Shown here piece after piece: positions 1 to 9,260 of a stretch of DNA of 64,000 nt (the stretch's first letter is position 1; each line of letters starts with the position of its first letter). This DNA is from Mycolicibacterium goodii (GTDB taxonomy: Bacteria; Actinomycetota; Actinomycetes; Mycobacteriales; Mycobacteriaceae). The notes below the pieces were generated by a model, which searched no databases, had not been told where the DNA came from, and saw only the letters and a program-made list of their open reading frames with translations. The position numbers and the translations under genes are program-made. Where the stretch lies: assembly GCF_001187505.1 (NCBI RefSeq), contig NZ_CP012150.1:6916048-6980047 (forward strand), read 5' to 3'.

Positions 1-1132
1 CGGCGGGGTTGTCGCCTCGGACATCCCAGGCGCCGAGCCAGTCGTCGAGGGTGGCGGCGTGGATCGCGTGGACATCCTTGGCCAGCATTCCGGCGCGGTG
101 CAGTTCGCCGAGGATCGCGGGGATGCCGCCGGCGCGGTGCACGTCCTCCATCAGATAGGAACCGTTCGGCGCGACCTTGCACAGGCACGGGATGCGCCGG
201 GAGATGCGGTCGATCTCGGCGAGGGGAAAGTCCAGTTCGGCCTCGTGGGCGGCGGCCAGCAGGTGCAGCACGGTGTTGGTCGATCCACCCATCGCGATGT
301 CCATCGCCATCGCGTTCTCGAACGCCGCGCGCGATGCGATGGCCCGCGGCAGCACCGAGCCGTCACCGCCGCCGTAGTACCGTTCGGCGAGCTCCATGAT
401 GGCGCTACCGGCCTTCTGGTACAGCGCTTTTCGTGCGGTGTGGGTGGCCAGCAGCGAACCGTTGCCCGGCAAGGCCAGGCCGAGGGCCTCGACGAGGCAG
501 TTCATCGAGTTGGCGGTGAACATGCCCGAACACGATCCGCACGTCGGGCATGCGGCCTCCTCGATGCGGACCAGGTCCTCGTCACTGGTGGTGGGGTCGG
601 CGGCGCCGCTCATCGAGTCGATGAGATGCAGGCCGGTGCGCATCCGGCCGTCGACGAGGGTGGCGCGCCCGCCTTCCATGGGACCGCCGGAGACGAACAC
701 CGTCGGCACGTTGAGCCGCAGCGCCGCCATCAGCATGCCCGGGGTGATCTTGTCGCAGTTCGAGATGCACACCAGCGCATCGGCTTTGTGCGCCTCCACC
801 ATGTACTCCACCGAGTCGGCGATGAGGTCGCGCGACGGCAGCGAGTAGAGCATGCCCGAGTGGCCCATGGCGATACCGTCGTCGACGGCGATGGTGTTGA
901 ACTCGCGCGGGATGCCGCCCGCGGCGCGGATGGCGTCGGAGACGATCCGGCCAACCGGCTGCAGGTGCGTGTGCCCCGGCACGAACTCGGTGAAGCTGTT
1001 GGCGACCGCGACGATCGGCTTGCCGAAGTCTTCGCGGGCCACCCCGGCCGCGCGTAACAACGCCCGGGCACCCGCCATGTTGCGACCGTGCGTCACCGTC
1101 CGTGACCGCAGTGGAAGGGAGGAAGCTGCCAT
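1..1132 (-). CDS. ilvD: Dihydroxy-acid dehydratase, N-terminal part (runs off the window)
   Basis: This enzyme dehydrates dihydroxy acids in valine, isoleucine and pantothenate synthesis, using an Fe-S cluster. About 377 residues are present; the family is usually near 560-620, so the 3' third lies outside the window. The N-terminus reads [20 protein letters not shown], typical of IlvD. Cluster and active-site signatures [11 protein letters not shown] and [17 protein letters not shown] are intact. The ATG at 1132 is chosen because it precedes the conserved [10 protein letters not shown] block. The gene is divergent from the MmyB-type regulator at 1209, with 76 bp between them. Identification is from conserved motifs and is firm. 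Confidence 0.95.
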   Translation of the reverse strand, partial: MAASSLPLRSRTVTHGRNMAGARALLRAAGVAREDFGKPIVAVANSFTEFVPGHTHLQPVGRIVSDAIRAAGGIPREFNTIAVDDGIAMGHSGMLYSLPSRDLIADSVEYMVEAHKADALVCISNCDKITPGMLMAALRLNVPTVFVSGGPMEGGRATLVDGRMRTGLHLIDSMSGAADPTTSDEDLVRIEEAACPTCGSCSGMFTANSMNCLVEALGLALPGNGSLLATHTARKALYQKAGSAIMELAERYYGGGDGSVLPRAIASRAAFENAMAMDIAMGGSTNTVLHLLAAAHEAELDFPLAEIDRISRRIPCLCKVAPNGSYLMEDVHRAGGIPAILGELHRAGMLAKDVHAIHAATLDDWLGAWDVRGDNPA

Positions 1133-1174
1133 GCGAACACTGTCGGCACCGCCAAGTCGCACCGGAAGACGGCG

Positions 1175-1200
1175 TCACCACTAGTAGTGACAGCACTAGT
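1175..1200. promoter_or_regulatory. Overlapping dyads in the ilvD/regulator intergenic region, candidate operator
   Basis: ACTAGT occurs twice, at 1180-1185 and 1195-1200. An imperfect 16-bp palindrome spans 1175-1190, and a perfect TAGTG-ACAG-CACTA dyad spans 1185-1198. The block ends 9 bp before the regulator's ATG, so a protein bound there would block its transcription. Autoregulation by the adjacent XRE protein is an inference. Confidence 0.4.
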
Positions 1201-1208
1201 CTCGGGGC

Positions 1209-2003
1209 ATGGCGACCCTGGAAAAGCACCGCGGCGAACTCGGCGCGTTCCTGCGTGCGCGCCGTGAACGCCTGAACCGCGCTGACTTCGGCCTGCCGCC
1301 CGCCGGCCGCAACCGCACCGTCGGGTTGCGCCGCGAGGAGGTCTCGTACCTGTCGGGGGTCAGCGTCACCTGGTACACCTGGCTCGAACAGGGCCGCGAC
1401 ATCAACCCGTCGCGGCAGGTGCTCGACGCGATCAGCCGCACCCTGCGCCTCACCGCAGCCCAGCATCGCTATGTGCTGACACTGGCCGGCTTCGCACCGG
1501 TCTCGGCGGCTCCCGTCGACGACGTCAACGACGTTCCCGCGCACGTGCAGCGCCTGCTCGACGCGATCGGCGACAACCCCGCCTACGCGCTGACCCCGGA
1601 GTGGGGTATCGCCGGCTGGAACGCGGCATACCAGCGCCTCTACCCCAATGTCGCGTCGACGCCACCGGCCGAGCGCAACCTGCTGTGGGCGGTTTTCACC
1701 GATCCCGCGGTCCGCACGCTGCTCGACGACTGGCAGGTGACCAGCCAGCGGTTCCTCGCGGAGTTCCGTGCCGAGATCGGCCCGCGCCTGGGCAATCCCG
1801 CGCTGCTCGGGTTGATCGAGCGGTTGTCGGAGGCCAGTGACGAGTTCCGGGCGGGTTGGGAACGGCACGACATCCGCGGCTTCGAGTCGCGTGAACGGGT
1901 TTTCCACCACCCCGAGTTCGGTGTGGTGACCTACGAGCACCACCAGTTGCGCCCGTCGGATCAACCCGAACTTCAACTCGTCGTCTACACCCCGACCGGA
2001 TGA
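1209..2003 (+). CDS. MmyB-like XRE-family transcriptional regulator
   Basis: A 264-residue DNA-binding regulator. Residues about 10-75 form an XRE helix-turn-helix (RREEVSYLSGVSVTWYTWLE), and residues about 100-260 match the MmyB-type ligand-binding half common in actinobacteria. The start ATG follows a G-rich stretch directly after the candidate operator at 1175-1200. It reads divergently from ilvD and is followed after 4 bp by the SRPBCC gene, so the three plus-strand genes look like one operon. The ligand is unknown. Family assignment is strong; targets are inferred. Confidence 0.85.
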   Translation: MATLEKHRGELGAFLRARRERLNRADFGLPPAGRNRTVGLRREEVSYLSGVSVTWYTWLEQGRDINPSRQVLDAISRTLRLTAAQHRYVLTLAGFAPVSAAPVDDVNDVPAHVQRLLDAIGDNPAYALTPEWGIAGWNAAYQRLYPNVASTPPAERNLLWAVFTDPAVRTLLDDWQVTSQRFLAEFRAEIGPRLGNPALLGLIERLSEASDEFRAGWERHDIRGFESRERVFHHPEFGVVTYEHHQLRPSDQPELQLVVYTPTG

Positions 2004-2007
2004 GCCC

Positions 2008-2526
2008 TTGTCGACCATACCGGCGACGCGGCGCGGCAGCCTGCCCGATTTACCGGCGCCGAGCACCGCGTTCGTGTTACATGGCCGTGTGGGACAGGCA
2101 AGCCGCAGCCGGGTGATACCCGCTCAGCAGCAGGCGATCTGGGATGTCCTGGCCGATTTCGGTGCGCTGAGCTCCTGGGTCGACAAGATCGATCATTCCT
2201 CCGTGCTGAACGCGCACCCCGAGGTGCTGGGCACGACGCGTCGCGTCCAGGTCGGCCGCACCGTGCTGGTGGAGCGCATCACCGAGTTCGAGCCGCCGAC
2301 GGTGTTGGCGTACGCGATCGAGGGACTACCGGCGCGGATGGGCAGCCTGACCAACCGTTGGACCCTGCGGCCCACCGGGGCGGGCACCGAGGTGACCGTC
2401 ACCAGCATCGTCCGCACCGTCGGCGTCGTCTCGGCCCTCACCTCCGGGGTGACCGCCCGCGTGCTGGCCAAACAATCCGACGCCATGCTGGCCGGGCTGG
2501 CCCGGCAGATGGGAGCAGCGACGTGA
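2008..2526 (+). CDS. SRPBCC (START/polyketide cyclase-like) family protein
   Basis: A predicted small hydrophobic-ligand binding protein of the SRPBCC fold, up to 172 residues. The fold is suggested by VIPAQQQAIWDVLADFGALS near the start, a WVDKIDHSSVL strand-helix segment, and a TNRWTLRPTGAGTEVTV strand before the long C-terminal helix. A TTG at 2008 lies 4 bp after the regulator's stop; a GTG at 2089 is an alternative that removes about 27 non-conserved residues. The stop overlaps the GTG of the sulfatase (GTGA), implying coupled translation. The substrate cannot be told from sequence. Confidence 0.75.
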   Translation: MSTIPATRRGSLPDLPAPSTAFVLHGRVGQASRSRVIPAQQQAIWDVLADFGALSSWVDKIDHSSVLNAHPEVLGTTRRVQVGRTVLVERITEFEPPTVLAYAIEGLPARMGSLTNRWTLRPTGAGTEVTVTSIVRTVGVVSALTSGVTARVLAKQSDAMLAGLARQMGAAT

Positions 2527-4286
2527 CCGACCGTCCCGACATCGTCATCGTGATGACCGACGAGGAACGCGCGACCCCGCCGTACGAGTCGGCCGAGGTG
2601 CTGGCCTGGCGGCAACGCACCCTGGCGGGCCGGCGCTGGTTCGACGAGCACGGCGTCAACTTCACCCGCCACTACACCGGGTCGCTGGCCTGTGTGCCGA
2701 GCCGGCCGACGCTGTTCACCGGCCACTACCCCGACCTGCACGGCGTCACCCAGACCGACGGGCTCGGCAAGCGTTACGACGATTCCCGGCTGCGCTGGCT
2801 GCGCCGCGGCGAGGTCCCGACCCTGGGCAACTGGTTCCGCGCCGCAGGATACGACACGCACTACGACGGCAAATGGCACATCTCCCACGCCGATCTGGAA
2901 GACCCGGCCACCGGCGAGCCGCTGGCCACCAACGACGAGCACGGCGCGATCGATCAGGCCGCCGTGCAGGCCTATCTGGAGGCCGATCCGCTGGCGCCGT
3001 TCGGGTTCTCCGGCTGGGTGGGTCCCGAGCCGCACGGAGCGGCCATGGCCAACAGCGGTTTCCGGCGCGACCCGATCGTCGCCGACCGGGTCGTGGCGTG
3101 GCTGCAGGACCGGTATCTGCGCCGGCGCGCCGGGGATCCCGACGCGTTGCGGCCGTTCCTGTTGGTGGCGAGCTTCGTCAACCCGCACGACATCGTGCTG
3201 TTCCCGGCGTGGGCGCGACGCATGCCGTTCGGCCCGTCGGCCGAGCTCGACCCGCCGCACGTGCCGGCCGCGCCGACGGCCGAGGAGGACCTGCGCCACA
3301 AACCGGCCGCCCAGATCGCGTTCCGCGAGGCGTACTACACCGGGTACGGCCCGGCGCCGGCCGTCGCACGCACCTACCGTCGTAAGGCGCAGCAGTACCG
3401 CGACCTGTACTACCGGCTGCACGCCGAGGTCGACGGCCCGATCGACCGTGTGCGCCGCGCCGTCACCGAGGGCGGCTCCGAAAACGCCGTGCTGGTGCGC
3501 ACTTCCGATCACGGTGAGCTGCTCGGCGCGCACGGCGGGCTGCACCAGAAGTGGTTCAACCTGTACGACGAGGCCACCCGGGTGCCGTTCGTGATCGCCC
3601 GCATCGGTGCCCAGGTGACCGCCGCGCGCACCGTCGACGCCCCGACCTCGCATGTGGATCTGGTGCCGACGCTGCTCGGCGCGGCCGGGGTGGACGTCGA
3701 CGCGGCCGCCGCGCAGCTGCGCGAGTCGTTCAGCGAGGTGCATCCGTTGCCGGGCCGCGACCTGATGCCGGTGGTCGACGGCGCGCCGGCCGACGGGCAC
3801 CGGCCGATCTATCTGATGACCCGCGACAATGTGCTCGAAGGCGACACCGGCGCGTCCGGGGCCGCGCGTCAGCTCGGCCGCGAGGCGAATCCCCCTGCGC
3901 CGCTGCGGATCAAGGTGCCCGCGCATGTCGCCGCGAACTTCGAGGGGCTGGTGGTGCGGGTCGATGACGCCGACGCGCCCGGCGGCGCCGGGCATCTGTG
4001 GAAGCTGGTGCGGACCTTCGACGATCCGGGCACCTGGACCGAGCCCGGCGTGCGCCATCTGGCCGCCGACGGGCTCGGCGGTGAGACCTACCGCAGCGAT
4101 CCGCTCGATGATCAGTGGGAGCTCTACGACCTGACCGCCGATCCGATCGAGGCGGTAAACCGTTGGGGTGATGCGGCATTGCACGAGCTGCGGCAGTATC
4201 TGCGCACGCAGCTCAAACAGGTTCGCGCGGCGTCGGTGCCGGAGCGCAATGTGCCGTGGCCGTATGCGCGGCGTAGGGGTGTTTGA
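2523..4286 (+). CDS. Type I sulfatase (formylglycine-dependent)
   Basis: A 587-residue enzyme predicted to hydrolyse a sulfate or phosphonate ester. The formylglycine motif C-V-P-S-R starts at about residue 57 and is followed by PTLFTG. Metal and substrate elements are visible as VIVMTDEER near the N-terminus, YDGKWH near residue 118 and TSDHGELLGAHGG near residue 325. No signal peptide is seen, so it is probably cytoplasmic. The GTG at 2523 overlaps the stop of the SRPBCC gene. Activity would need a formylglycine-generating enzyme, which is not in this window. The natural substrate is unknown. Confidence 0.9.
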   Translation: MTDRPDIVIVMTDEERATPPYESAEVLAWRQRTLAGRRWFDEHGVNFTRHYTGSLACVPSRPTLFTGHYPDLHGVTQTDGLGKRYDDSRLRWLRRGEVPTLGNWFRAAGYDTHYDGKWHISHADLEDPATGEPLATNDEHGAIDQAAVQAYLEADPLAPFGFSGWVGPEPHGAAMANSGFRRDPIVADRVVAWLQDRYLRRRAGDPDALRPFLLVASFVNPHDIVLFPAWARRMPFGPSAELDPPHVPAAPTAEEDLRHKPAAQIAFREAYYTGYGPAPAVARTYRRKAQQYRDLYYRLHAEVDGPIDRVRRAVTEGGSENAVLVRTSDHGELLGAHGGLHQKWFNLYDEATRVPFVIARIGAQVTAARTVDAPTSHVDLVPTLLGAAGVDVDAAAAQLRESFSEVHPLPGRDLMPVVDGAPADGHRPIYLMTRDNVLEGDTGASGAARQLGREANPPAPLRIKVPAHVAANFEGLVVRVDDADAPGGAGHLWKLVRTFDDPGTWTEPGVRHLAADGLGGETYRSDPLDDQWELYDLTADPIEAVNRWGDAALHELRQYLRTQLKQVRAASVPERNVPWPYARRRGV

Positions 4287-4303
4287 CGGCTGGTCTCACG
4301 GCA

Positions 4304-4309
4304 TACAGT
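4304..4309 (+). promoter_or_regulatory. -10 box TACAGT for leaderless transcription of the SEC-C gene
   Basis: TACAGT fits the mycobacterial TANNNT -10 consensus. Seven bases separate it from GTG at 4317, which puts the predicted transcription start on the G of the start codon. It overlaps the alternative upstream GTG at 4308 and so argues against that start. Confidence 0.5.
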
Positions 4310-4316
4310 GGCTACC

Positions 4317-6713
4317 GTGACCGACGCCGTGACTCGCATTCTGGCCGAGCAGGGACCGCTGCACACCGACGAGATCGAGCAGCTGCTGCATCGCAGCGGG
4401 GAGCCGGTGCCGGAGCCGGTGGTCGACGAGGTCACTCACCCGGTCGGCACGCTCGTCGACGACCGCTGGGTGTGGTTGCCCACCGTACTGGACGGTCGGG
4501 TGTTCACGCACCGCCTCGGCCCCCACGAGGTGGCCTACGACATGCTCGACACGACCGCGGACCTCGACCCCCTCAGCGATCTGTTCCATCACGACGAGTA
4601 CCTCCGCCTGGCGGACGGTTCGCCGGTGAGCTTCGCCGTCGCAGACTACGACGACGAGTTGCTGGAGGAACGCGGGATCCCCTTGGAGTTGGCCGGTGAG
4701 TCGGGCCTGCTGTTGCTCGCTTCGGGAACGCTGGCGGCGCTGGGGGTCGCCGAGGGCGATCTGGTCGGGCTGCGGCTGACCGACCGCGGGCTGGCGCTTG
4801 AATCCGTGGAAACCGTCGTGGATGCCGATATCGGTAACCGATTGGCCGGTGTGCTGCCCGGCGATGAGCCGACGTTCATCGACGCCGCGGCGTTGACGCT
4901 GTGCGTCGAGGACCCCACAGTGTTCGTCGAGGCGACGGCGCCGCTGAGCGAGATCATCCGCGATGCCGGCCTTGCGTACAGCGATGGGTTCATCGCGCCG
5001 GCCGGGTTCGACTTCGGACGCTGGCGTTTTGAGATCGCCTGCCGCGGGAACGCCGATGCGCACGGCCTGGATCCGGACGACGCGACGGCGCTGCAGATCC
5101 TCATCATGGCGGTGGAGCAGTTGACGATCGACGCCGACTCCCTGACCCTGCCGCGGGAAGCGGGTGCGGCGCTGGAAAATCCGGTGGTCGCCAAGGCGCT
5201 GGTCGAGGAGACGGTCGACGCGGGGCGCGGTTCACCGGAGACGCTGAGCCGGCTTGCCGAGGCGCTGGGGGCGCAGGTGCCGCGGCCGGCGCGGGCGGCC
5301 GCGCGGTGGTTGCAGGCCACCGCGCTGTTACGCGCCGGTGAGATCGCGGCGGCCGAACGCGAACTGCTGGCCGCCGAGTCGATGGACACCGAGTGGCCGC
5401 TGACGCTGATCGATCTGGCACATATCGCATCCGACCGGGGTGACGCCGAGCGCGCGCTGGCCCTGCTGCGTCGCGCCGGGCTCCCACCGGACCATCCCAG
5501 TATCGAGTTCTTGCAACAGTATCGAGTCGAGCCGCGGCCGGAGCTCGGACGAAACGAGCCATGTTGGTGCGGATCCGGCCGCAAGTACAAGAAGTGCCAT
5601 CTCGGCAATGAGCAGCTTCCCTTGGAGGAACGCGCGGCCTGGCTGTACAGCAAGGCGTCCCGGTATGTGTCGGAAACCCATTGGTACGGAATGCTGCTGG
5701 AGTTGGCTCTTGAACGCAGCCGCTACGCGGATGACCTCCACGACGGAATTGCCGAGGCGATGGCTGACCCGTTGGCGGTGGATGCGCTGCTACACGAAGG
5801 TGAGGCGTTCGCGGATTTCCTGCGGGTACGTGGTCCGCTGTTGCCGGACGATGAGCGCGCGCTGGCCGAGCAGTGGCTACTGGTGGATCGCTCGGTGTTC
5901 GAGGTGGAATCCGTGCGCCCCGGCGAGAGCGTGACCGTCCGCGATATCCGTACCGGTGACCGTCACGAGGTGCGGGAGCGCCTGGCCAGCCGGCAGGTGA
6001 AGGAAGGTCAGCTGCTGTGCACGCGGGTGCTGCCGGCCGGGAGCATCATGCAGTTTTTCGGTGGGATCGAACCGGTTTCGCTAGGTGAGCGGGATGCGCT
6101 TATCGAACTGCTCGACTCCGGCCCCGACAAGGTGACGTTGGTGGCGGCGCTCACCAGGCGGTTCGCACCGCCGACGTTGACCAACACCGAGGGCGACCTG
6201 CTGATGGTGTGCGAGGCGGCGGTGCGGTTCGCCGACCCGACAGCGCTCGACAAGGTGTACGTGCGCGCCGACGTCGATCCACCGCAATGGTTCGAACATG
6301 TCCCCGGCAAGCCGCAGATCCGCGCGACGCTCAAGCTCGACGGCGACATCTTGCGTGTGGAAACCAACAGCGAGGAGCGCATGCACCGGGTGCTGGCGGA
6401 GCTCGGCCGGCTCGACCCGGCGATGACGGTGCTGGAGGATTCCCGTCGGCCGATCAGCGAGGTCGGTCCGCCCTCCCGAGAGTTGCTCGAGCCGGACGAT
6501 CCCAAAATGATCGCGGCCATGGACGAATTCATGCGCGACTACGAAACCCGCTGGCTCGACGAATCCATCCCGGCGCTTCACGGTCTGACACCGCGGCAGG
6601 CCGCCGACGACCCGACGCGCCGGGGTGATCTGATCAAGCTGCTCGACAGCTTTCCCACCAGTGAGCGGGGTATGAGCGCCGAACGGGTGCGGGCGGCGTT
6701 GGGGCTGGACTGA
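4317..6713 (+). CDS. SEC-C motif zinc-binding protein, function unknown
   Basis: A protein of about 798 residues with a SEC-C zinc knuckle near residue 415 (RNEPCWCGSGRKYKKCH), as found at the C-terminus of SecA and in many uncharacterised proteins. The first 90 residues look like a small winged-helix or coiled segment (TRILAEQGPLHTDEIEQLL). The region before the knuckle has TPR-like helices (LARAGEIAAAERELL pattern). No enzyme motif is recognised in the C-terminal 350 residues. The GTG at 4317 is preferred over 4308 because of the -10 box at 4304-4309. It stands alone between the sulfatase and the HNH gene. Domain call is firm; role is unknown. Confidence 0.85.
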   Translation: MTDAVTRILAEQGPLHTDEIEQLLHRSGEPVPEPVVDEVTHPVGTLVDDRWVWLPTVLDGRVFTHRLGPHEVAYDMLDTTADLDPLSDLFHHDEYLRLADGSPVSFAVADYDDELLEERGIPLELAGESGLLLLASGTLAALGVAEGDLVGLRLTDRGLALESVETVVDADIGNRLAGVLPGDEPTFIDAAALTLCVEDPTVFVEATAPLSEIIRDAGLAYSDGFIAPAGFDFGRWRFEIACRGNADAHGLDPDDATALQILIMAVEQLTIDADSLTLPREAGAALENPVVAKALVEETVDAGRGSPETLSRLAEALGAQVPRPARAAARWLQATALLRAGEIAAAERELLAAESMDTEWPLTLIDLAHIASDRGDAERALALLRRAGLPPDHPSIEFLQQYRVEPRPELGRNEPCWCGSGRKYKKCHLGNEQLPLEERAAWLYSKASRYVSETHWYGMLLELALERSRYADDLHDGIAEAMADPLAVDALLHEGEAFADFLRVRGPLLPDDERALAEQWLLVDRSVFEVESVRPGESVTVRDIRTGDRHEVRERLASRQVKEGQLLCTRVLPAGSIMQFFGGIEPVSLGERDALIELLDSGPDKVTLVAALTRRFAPPTLTNTEGDLLMVCEAAVRFADPTALDKVYVRADVDPPQWFEHVPGKPQIRATLKLDGDILRVETNSEERMHRVLAELGRLDPAMTVLEDSRRPISEVGPPSRELLEPDDPKMIAAMDEFMRDYETRWLDESIPALHGLTPRQAADDPTRRGDLIKLLDSFPTSERGMSAERVRAALGLD

Positions 6714-6846
6714 CGGTCGACGGCCACGGCACCCTCAGGCGGCGGCCGCCGTCATGACACGCACCCGGTTGAGGCGCCCGATCGCGCCGTGTCGCGATAA
6801 TGCTTCCGTACGGTTGTAGCGCAGTGCACCGGCATGTGGAGGTGGC

Positions 6847-7926
6847 GTGGCTGAGACACCCGACCCGCTGCTGCTCGGGCAGCGCGTGGTTGCCATCCTG
6901 GAGACCGGGCTGCGCACTGCCACCTACAAGCTCGCGACGTTGATGGCCCTGATCGAGCACTGCGTCGAGAACCTGCCCACCGACCCCGCCGATACGCTGG
7001 CCGTACCCATCCCCGCGCTGGCGCACCGCGTGCTGGAGATCTACTGGCAGCAGGTGCGGCCCTTCGACGGGCACGAGCTGCGTCAGTCCACCCAGCCGAA
7101 GGCCCGGATCCTCGCCGCCACCAAGGCCTTACGCGACGCTGCCGCGACCCGCCGCGGCGGTCTGTCGGTCGACATGGCACGTCTGCGTGCTCCGGAGGCC
7201 TATCAGCGGGCCATCGACGACATCACCCTGTGTCTCGCGCAGCAGCCGCTGCACCGCCTGCAGAAGCTGCCGGGAGCGTCGAGCAGCGACGCGTTCCTCT
7301 ACGACGACTCGTTCCTGCACGACCAGGTCAGCCGCAAGACGCTACGGGACCATGGGGACACGATCGTCCTCAAACCGGGTGTTGCGCACGGGCTCGCACG
7401 GTTGGCAGGTCTGCTGAAACCGGCGTTGGAGATCATGTGGGTCGAGGACGTGCGGCGGATGAACCGATTCCTCGACGCCGACGTGCCCGATGTCGCCGGG
7501 CACCTGTTCGGCCGTGAACGCACCGCGCTGGCCGTGGTCCGCGAGCCGTTCAAGGAAGCCTTTGGCCCGCACTGCTTTTACTGCGGGACCCATTTGCCCG
7601 CCGACAATCCGATCGATCACGTGCTGCCCTGGTCGCTGGTCGGCATCGACGGGTTGGCCAACCTGGTGCTGGCCTGCGCGCGCTGCAACGGCGACAAGGG
7701 CGGTGCGCTGCCGGCAGTAGCGATCGTCGACCGCGTGCTGGAACGCGACCTGACCCTGCTCGAAGAGATCGCGTCGGAACTGCAATGGCCGACCCAACAT
7801 CCACGGGTGGTCGCCGCGGCCCGGGGGATTTACCGCGGCCAACCGGTCGGGGTGCCGACATGGGCGGGTTACCGACGCAGCGAGCGGCTCGATATCAGCT
7901 TTCCGCCGTGGTGGGCCGACCGGTAA
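6847..7926 (+). CDS. HNH endonuclease domain protein
   Basis: A 359-residue protein. The HNH core is at residues about 240-290: CFYCGTHL, then the catalytic-type IDHVLPWSL, then NLVLACARCNGDKGG. The two CxxC pairs would bind structural zinc. The N-terminal 230 residues are helical and unassigned. A GGAGGT Shine-Dalgarno sits only 3 bp before the GTG start. HNH proteins of this layout are common in actinobacteria, and it is not embedded in an obvious restriction operon, so cleavage of DNA is predicted but the biological role is open. Confidence 0.85.
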   Translation: MAETPDPLLLGQRVVAILETGLRTATYKLATLMALIEHCVENLPTDPADTLAVPIPALAHRVLEIYWQQVRPFDGHELRQSTQPKARILAATKALRDAAATRRGGLSVDMARLRAPEAYQRAIDDITLCLAQQPLHRLQKLPGASSSDAFLYDDSFLHDQVSRKTLRDHGDTIVLKPGVAHGLARLAGLLKPALEIMWVEDVRRMNRFLDADVPDVAGHLFGRERTALAVVREPFKEAFGPHCFYCGTHLPADNPIDHVLPWSLVGIDGLANLVLACARCNGDKGGALPAVAIVDRVLERDLTLLEEIASELQWPTQHPRVVAAARGIYRGQPVGVPTWAGYRRSERLDISFPPWWADR

Positions 7927-8106
7927 TCCCAGTCAGGCCCGAAAACCGCGCTGCGACTGTTTCGTTCGCGCTCGAGCTTCACCGGCGGATCAATACCGGG
8001 GCGGTATCGATCCATGTCGGAATGGGATTAGACCCACCTGTGTATCGCGCGTAATTTCACGCTCAGCACCAGAGCCGGTGCTAGGTGCGGGCTGAAAAGA
8101 GAGTCG

Positions 8107-9236
8107 ATGTACACGACGCGGCGCAACTTACTTTTCGGGACGGCGGCCACTGTGGTTGCGGCCATGGCCACGAGCGCATGCTCATCATCCTCGGCCCAGC
8201 AGCCCCAGGCCCAGCCCACCGCGCCGCCCACCCCGCCGTTCCAACCGAACCAGCGATACCCCGATCCGGCGATCGAGATCCTCGACCCGAGCTTCACCAA
8301 GTACCGCCTGTTTTCGAGCACGCTGGAGCGGGTGGCCACCGGCATGCGCTGGGCCGAGGGCCCGGTGTATTTCCCGGACGGCGGCTACCTGTTGTGCAGC
8401 GACACCCCGAACAACCGGATCATGAAGTTCGACGAAAAAGACGGCAGCTTCACGGTATTCCGCCATCCGTCGAACTACTCGAACGGGAACACCCGGGACC
8501 GCCAGGGCCGGCTGGTACGTGTGAGCACTCCGAGACGCGGCGCATCACCCGCACCGAGGACAACGGCGACATCACGGTGCTGGCCGACAGTTTCGAGGGC
8601 AAGCGGCTCAATGCGCCCAACGACATCGTGGTGAAATCCGACGACACCATCTGGTTCACCGATCCGCTGTTCGGCATCAACGGCGAGTGGGAGGGCAGCC
8701 GCGCCGAGCCCGAGCAGGCCACCACCAACGTCTATCGGCTCACCCCCGATGGTGAGATGACGGCGGTCATCACCGACCTGGTCAACCCGAACGGGTTGGC
8801 GTTCTCCCCCGACGAGAAGAAGCTGTATGTCATCGAGTGGCGAGGCACCCCGAACCGCAGCCTGTGGAGCTTCGATGTTGCCGACAACGGCACCGTCGCC
8901 AACAAGACCAAGCTGATCGACGCCGCCGACCAGGGCGCGCTCGACGGGTTCACCGTCGACCGCGACGGCAACCTGTGGTGCGGCTGGGGCAGCAACGGTC
9001 TGGTCGCCGACCAGCCGACCGACGTCGGCGGGCGCCAGGTGTACGAACTCCGCGGCAAGCCCGAAGATCTCGACGGCGTCAAGGTTTTCAATCCGCAGGG
9101 CAAGCCGATCGGTTTCATCCGCCTGCCCGAGCGCTGCGCCAACCTCACCTTCGGCGGGCCCGAGAACAACCGCCTCTACATGGCGGCGTCGCACTCGCTC
9201 TACGCGCTGTACGTGGAGGCGTTCGGGGCGACGTGA
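8107..9236 (+). pseudogene. SMP-30/gluconolactonase/LRE-family lipoprotein, frameshifted
   Basis: The product would be a secreted beta-propeller of the SMP-30/regucalcin type. A twin-arginine start (TTRRNLLFG) and lipobox (ATSAC, Cys about 25) are in the first frame, which is good to about 8515. From there the homologous sequence continues in another frame (CEHSETRRITRTEDNG, NAPNDIVVKSDDTIWFTDP, GLAFSPDEKKLYVIEW) to the stop at 9236. One base appears missing near 8516-8517: the second propeller half is otherwise uninterrupted. Either a recent null allele or a sequencing error. It ends 24 bp from the convergent defence-like operon. Confidence 0.85.
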
Positions 9237-9260
9237 CTGTTGTGCGAGTTACGTCCCGCC

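Noticed and set aside
2193..4184. A 663-codon minus-strand frame opposite the sulfatase
   Set aside because: The plus strand has intact sulfatase motifs; the antisense frame has no recognisable sequence.
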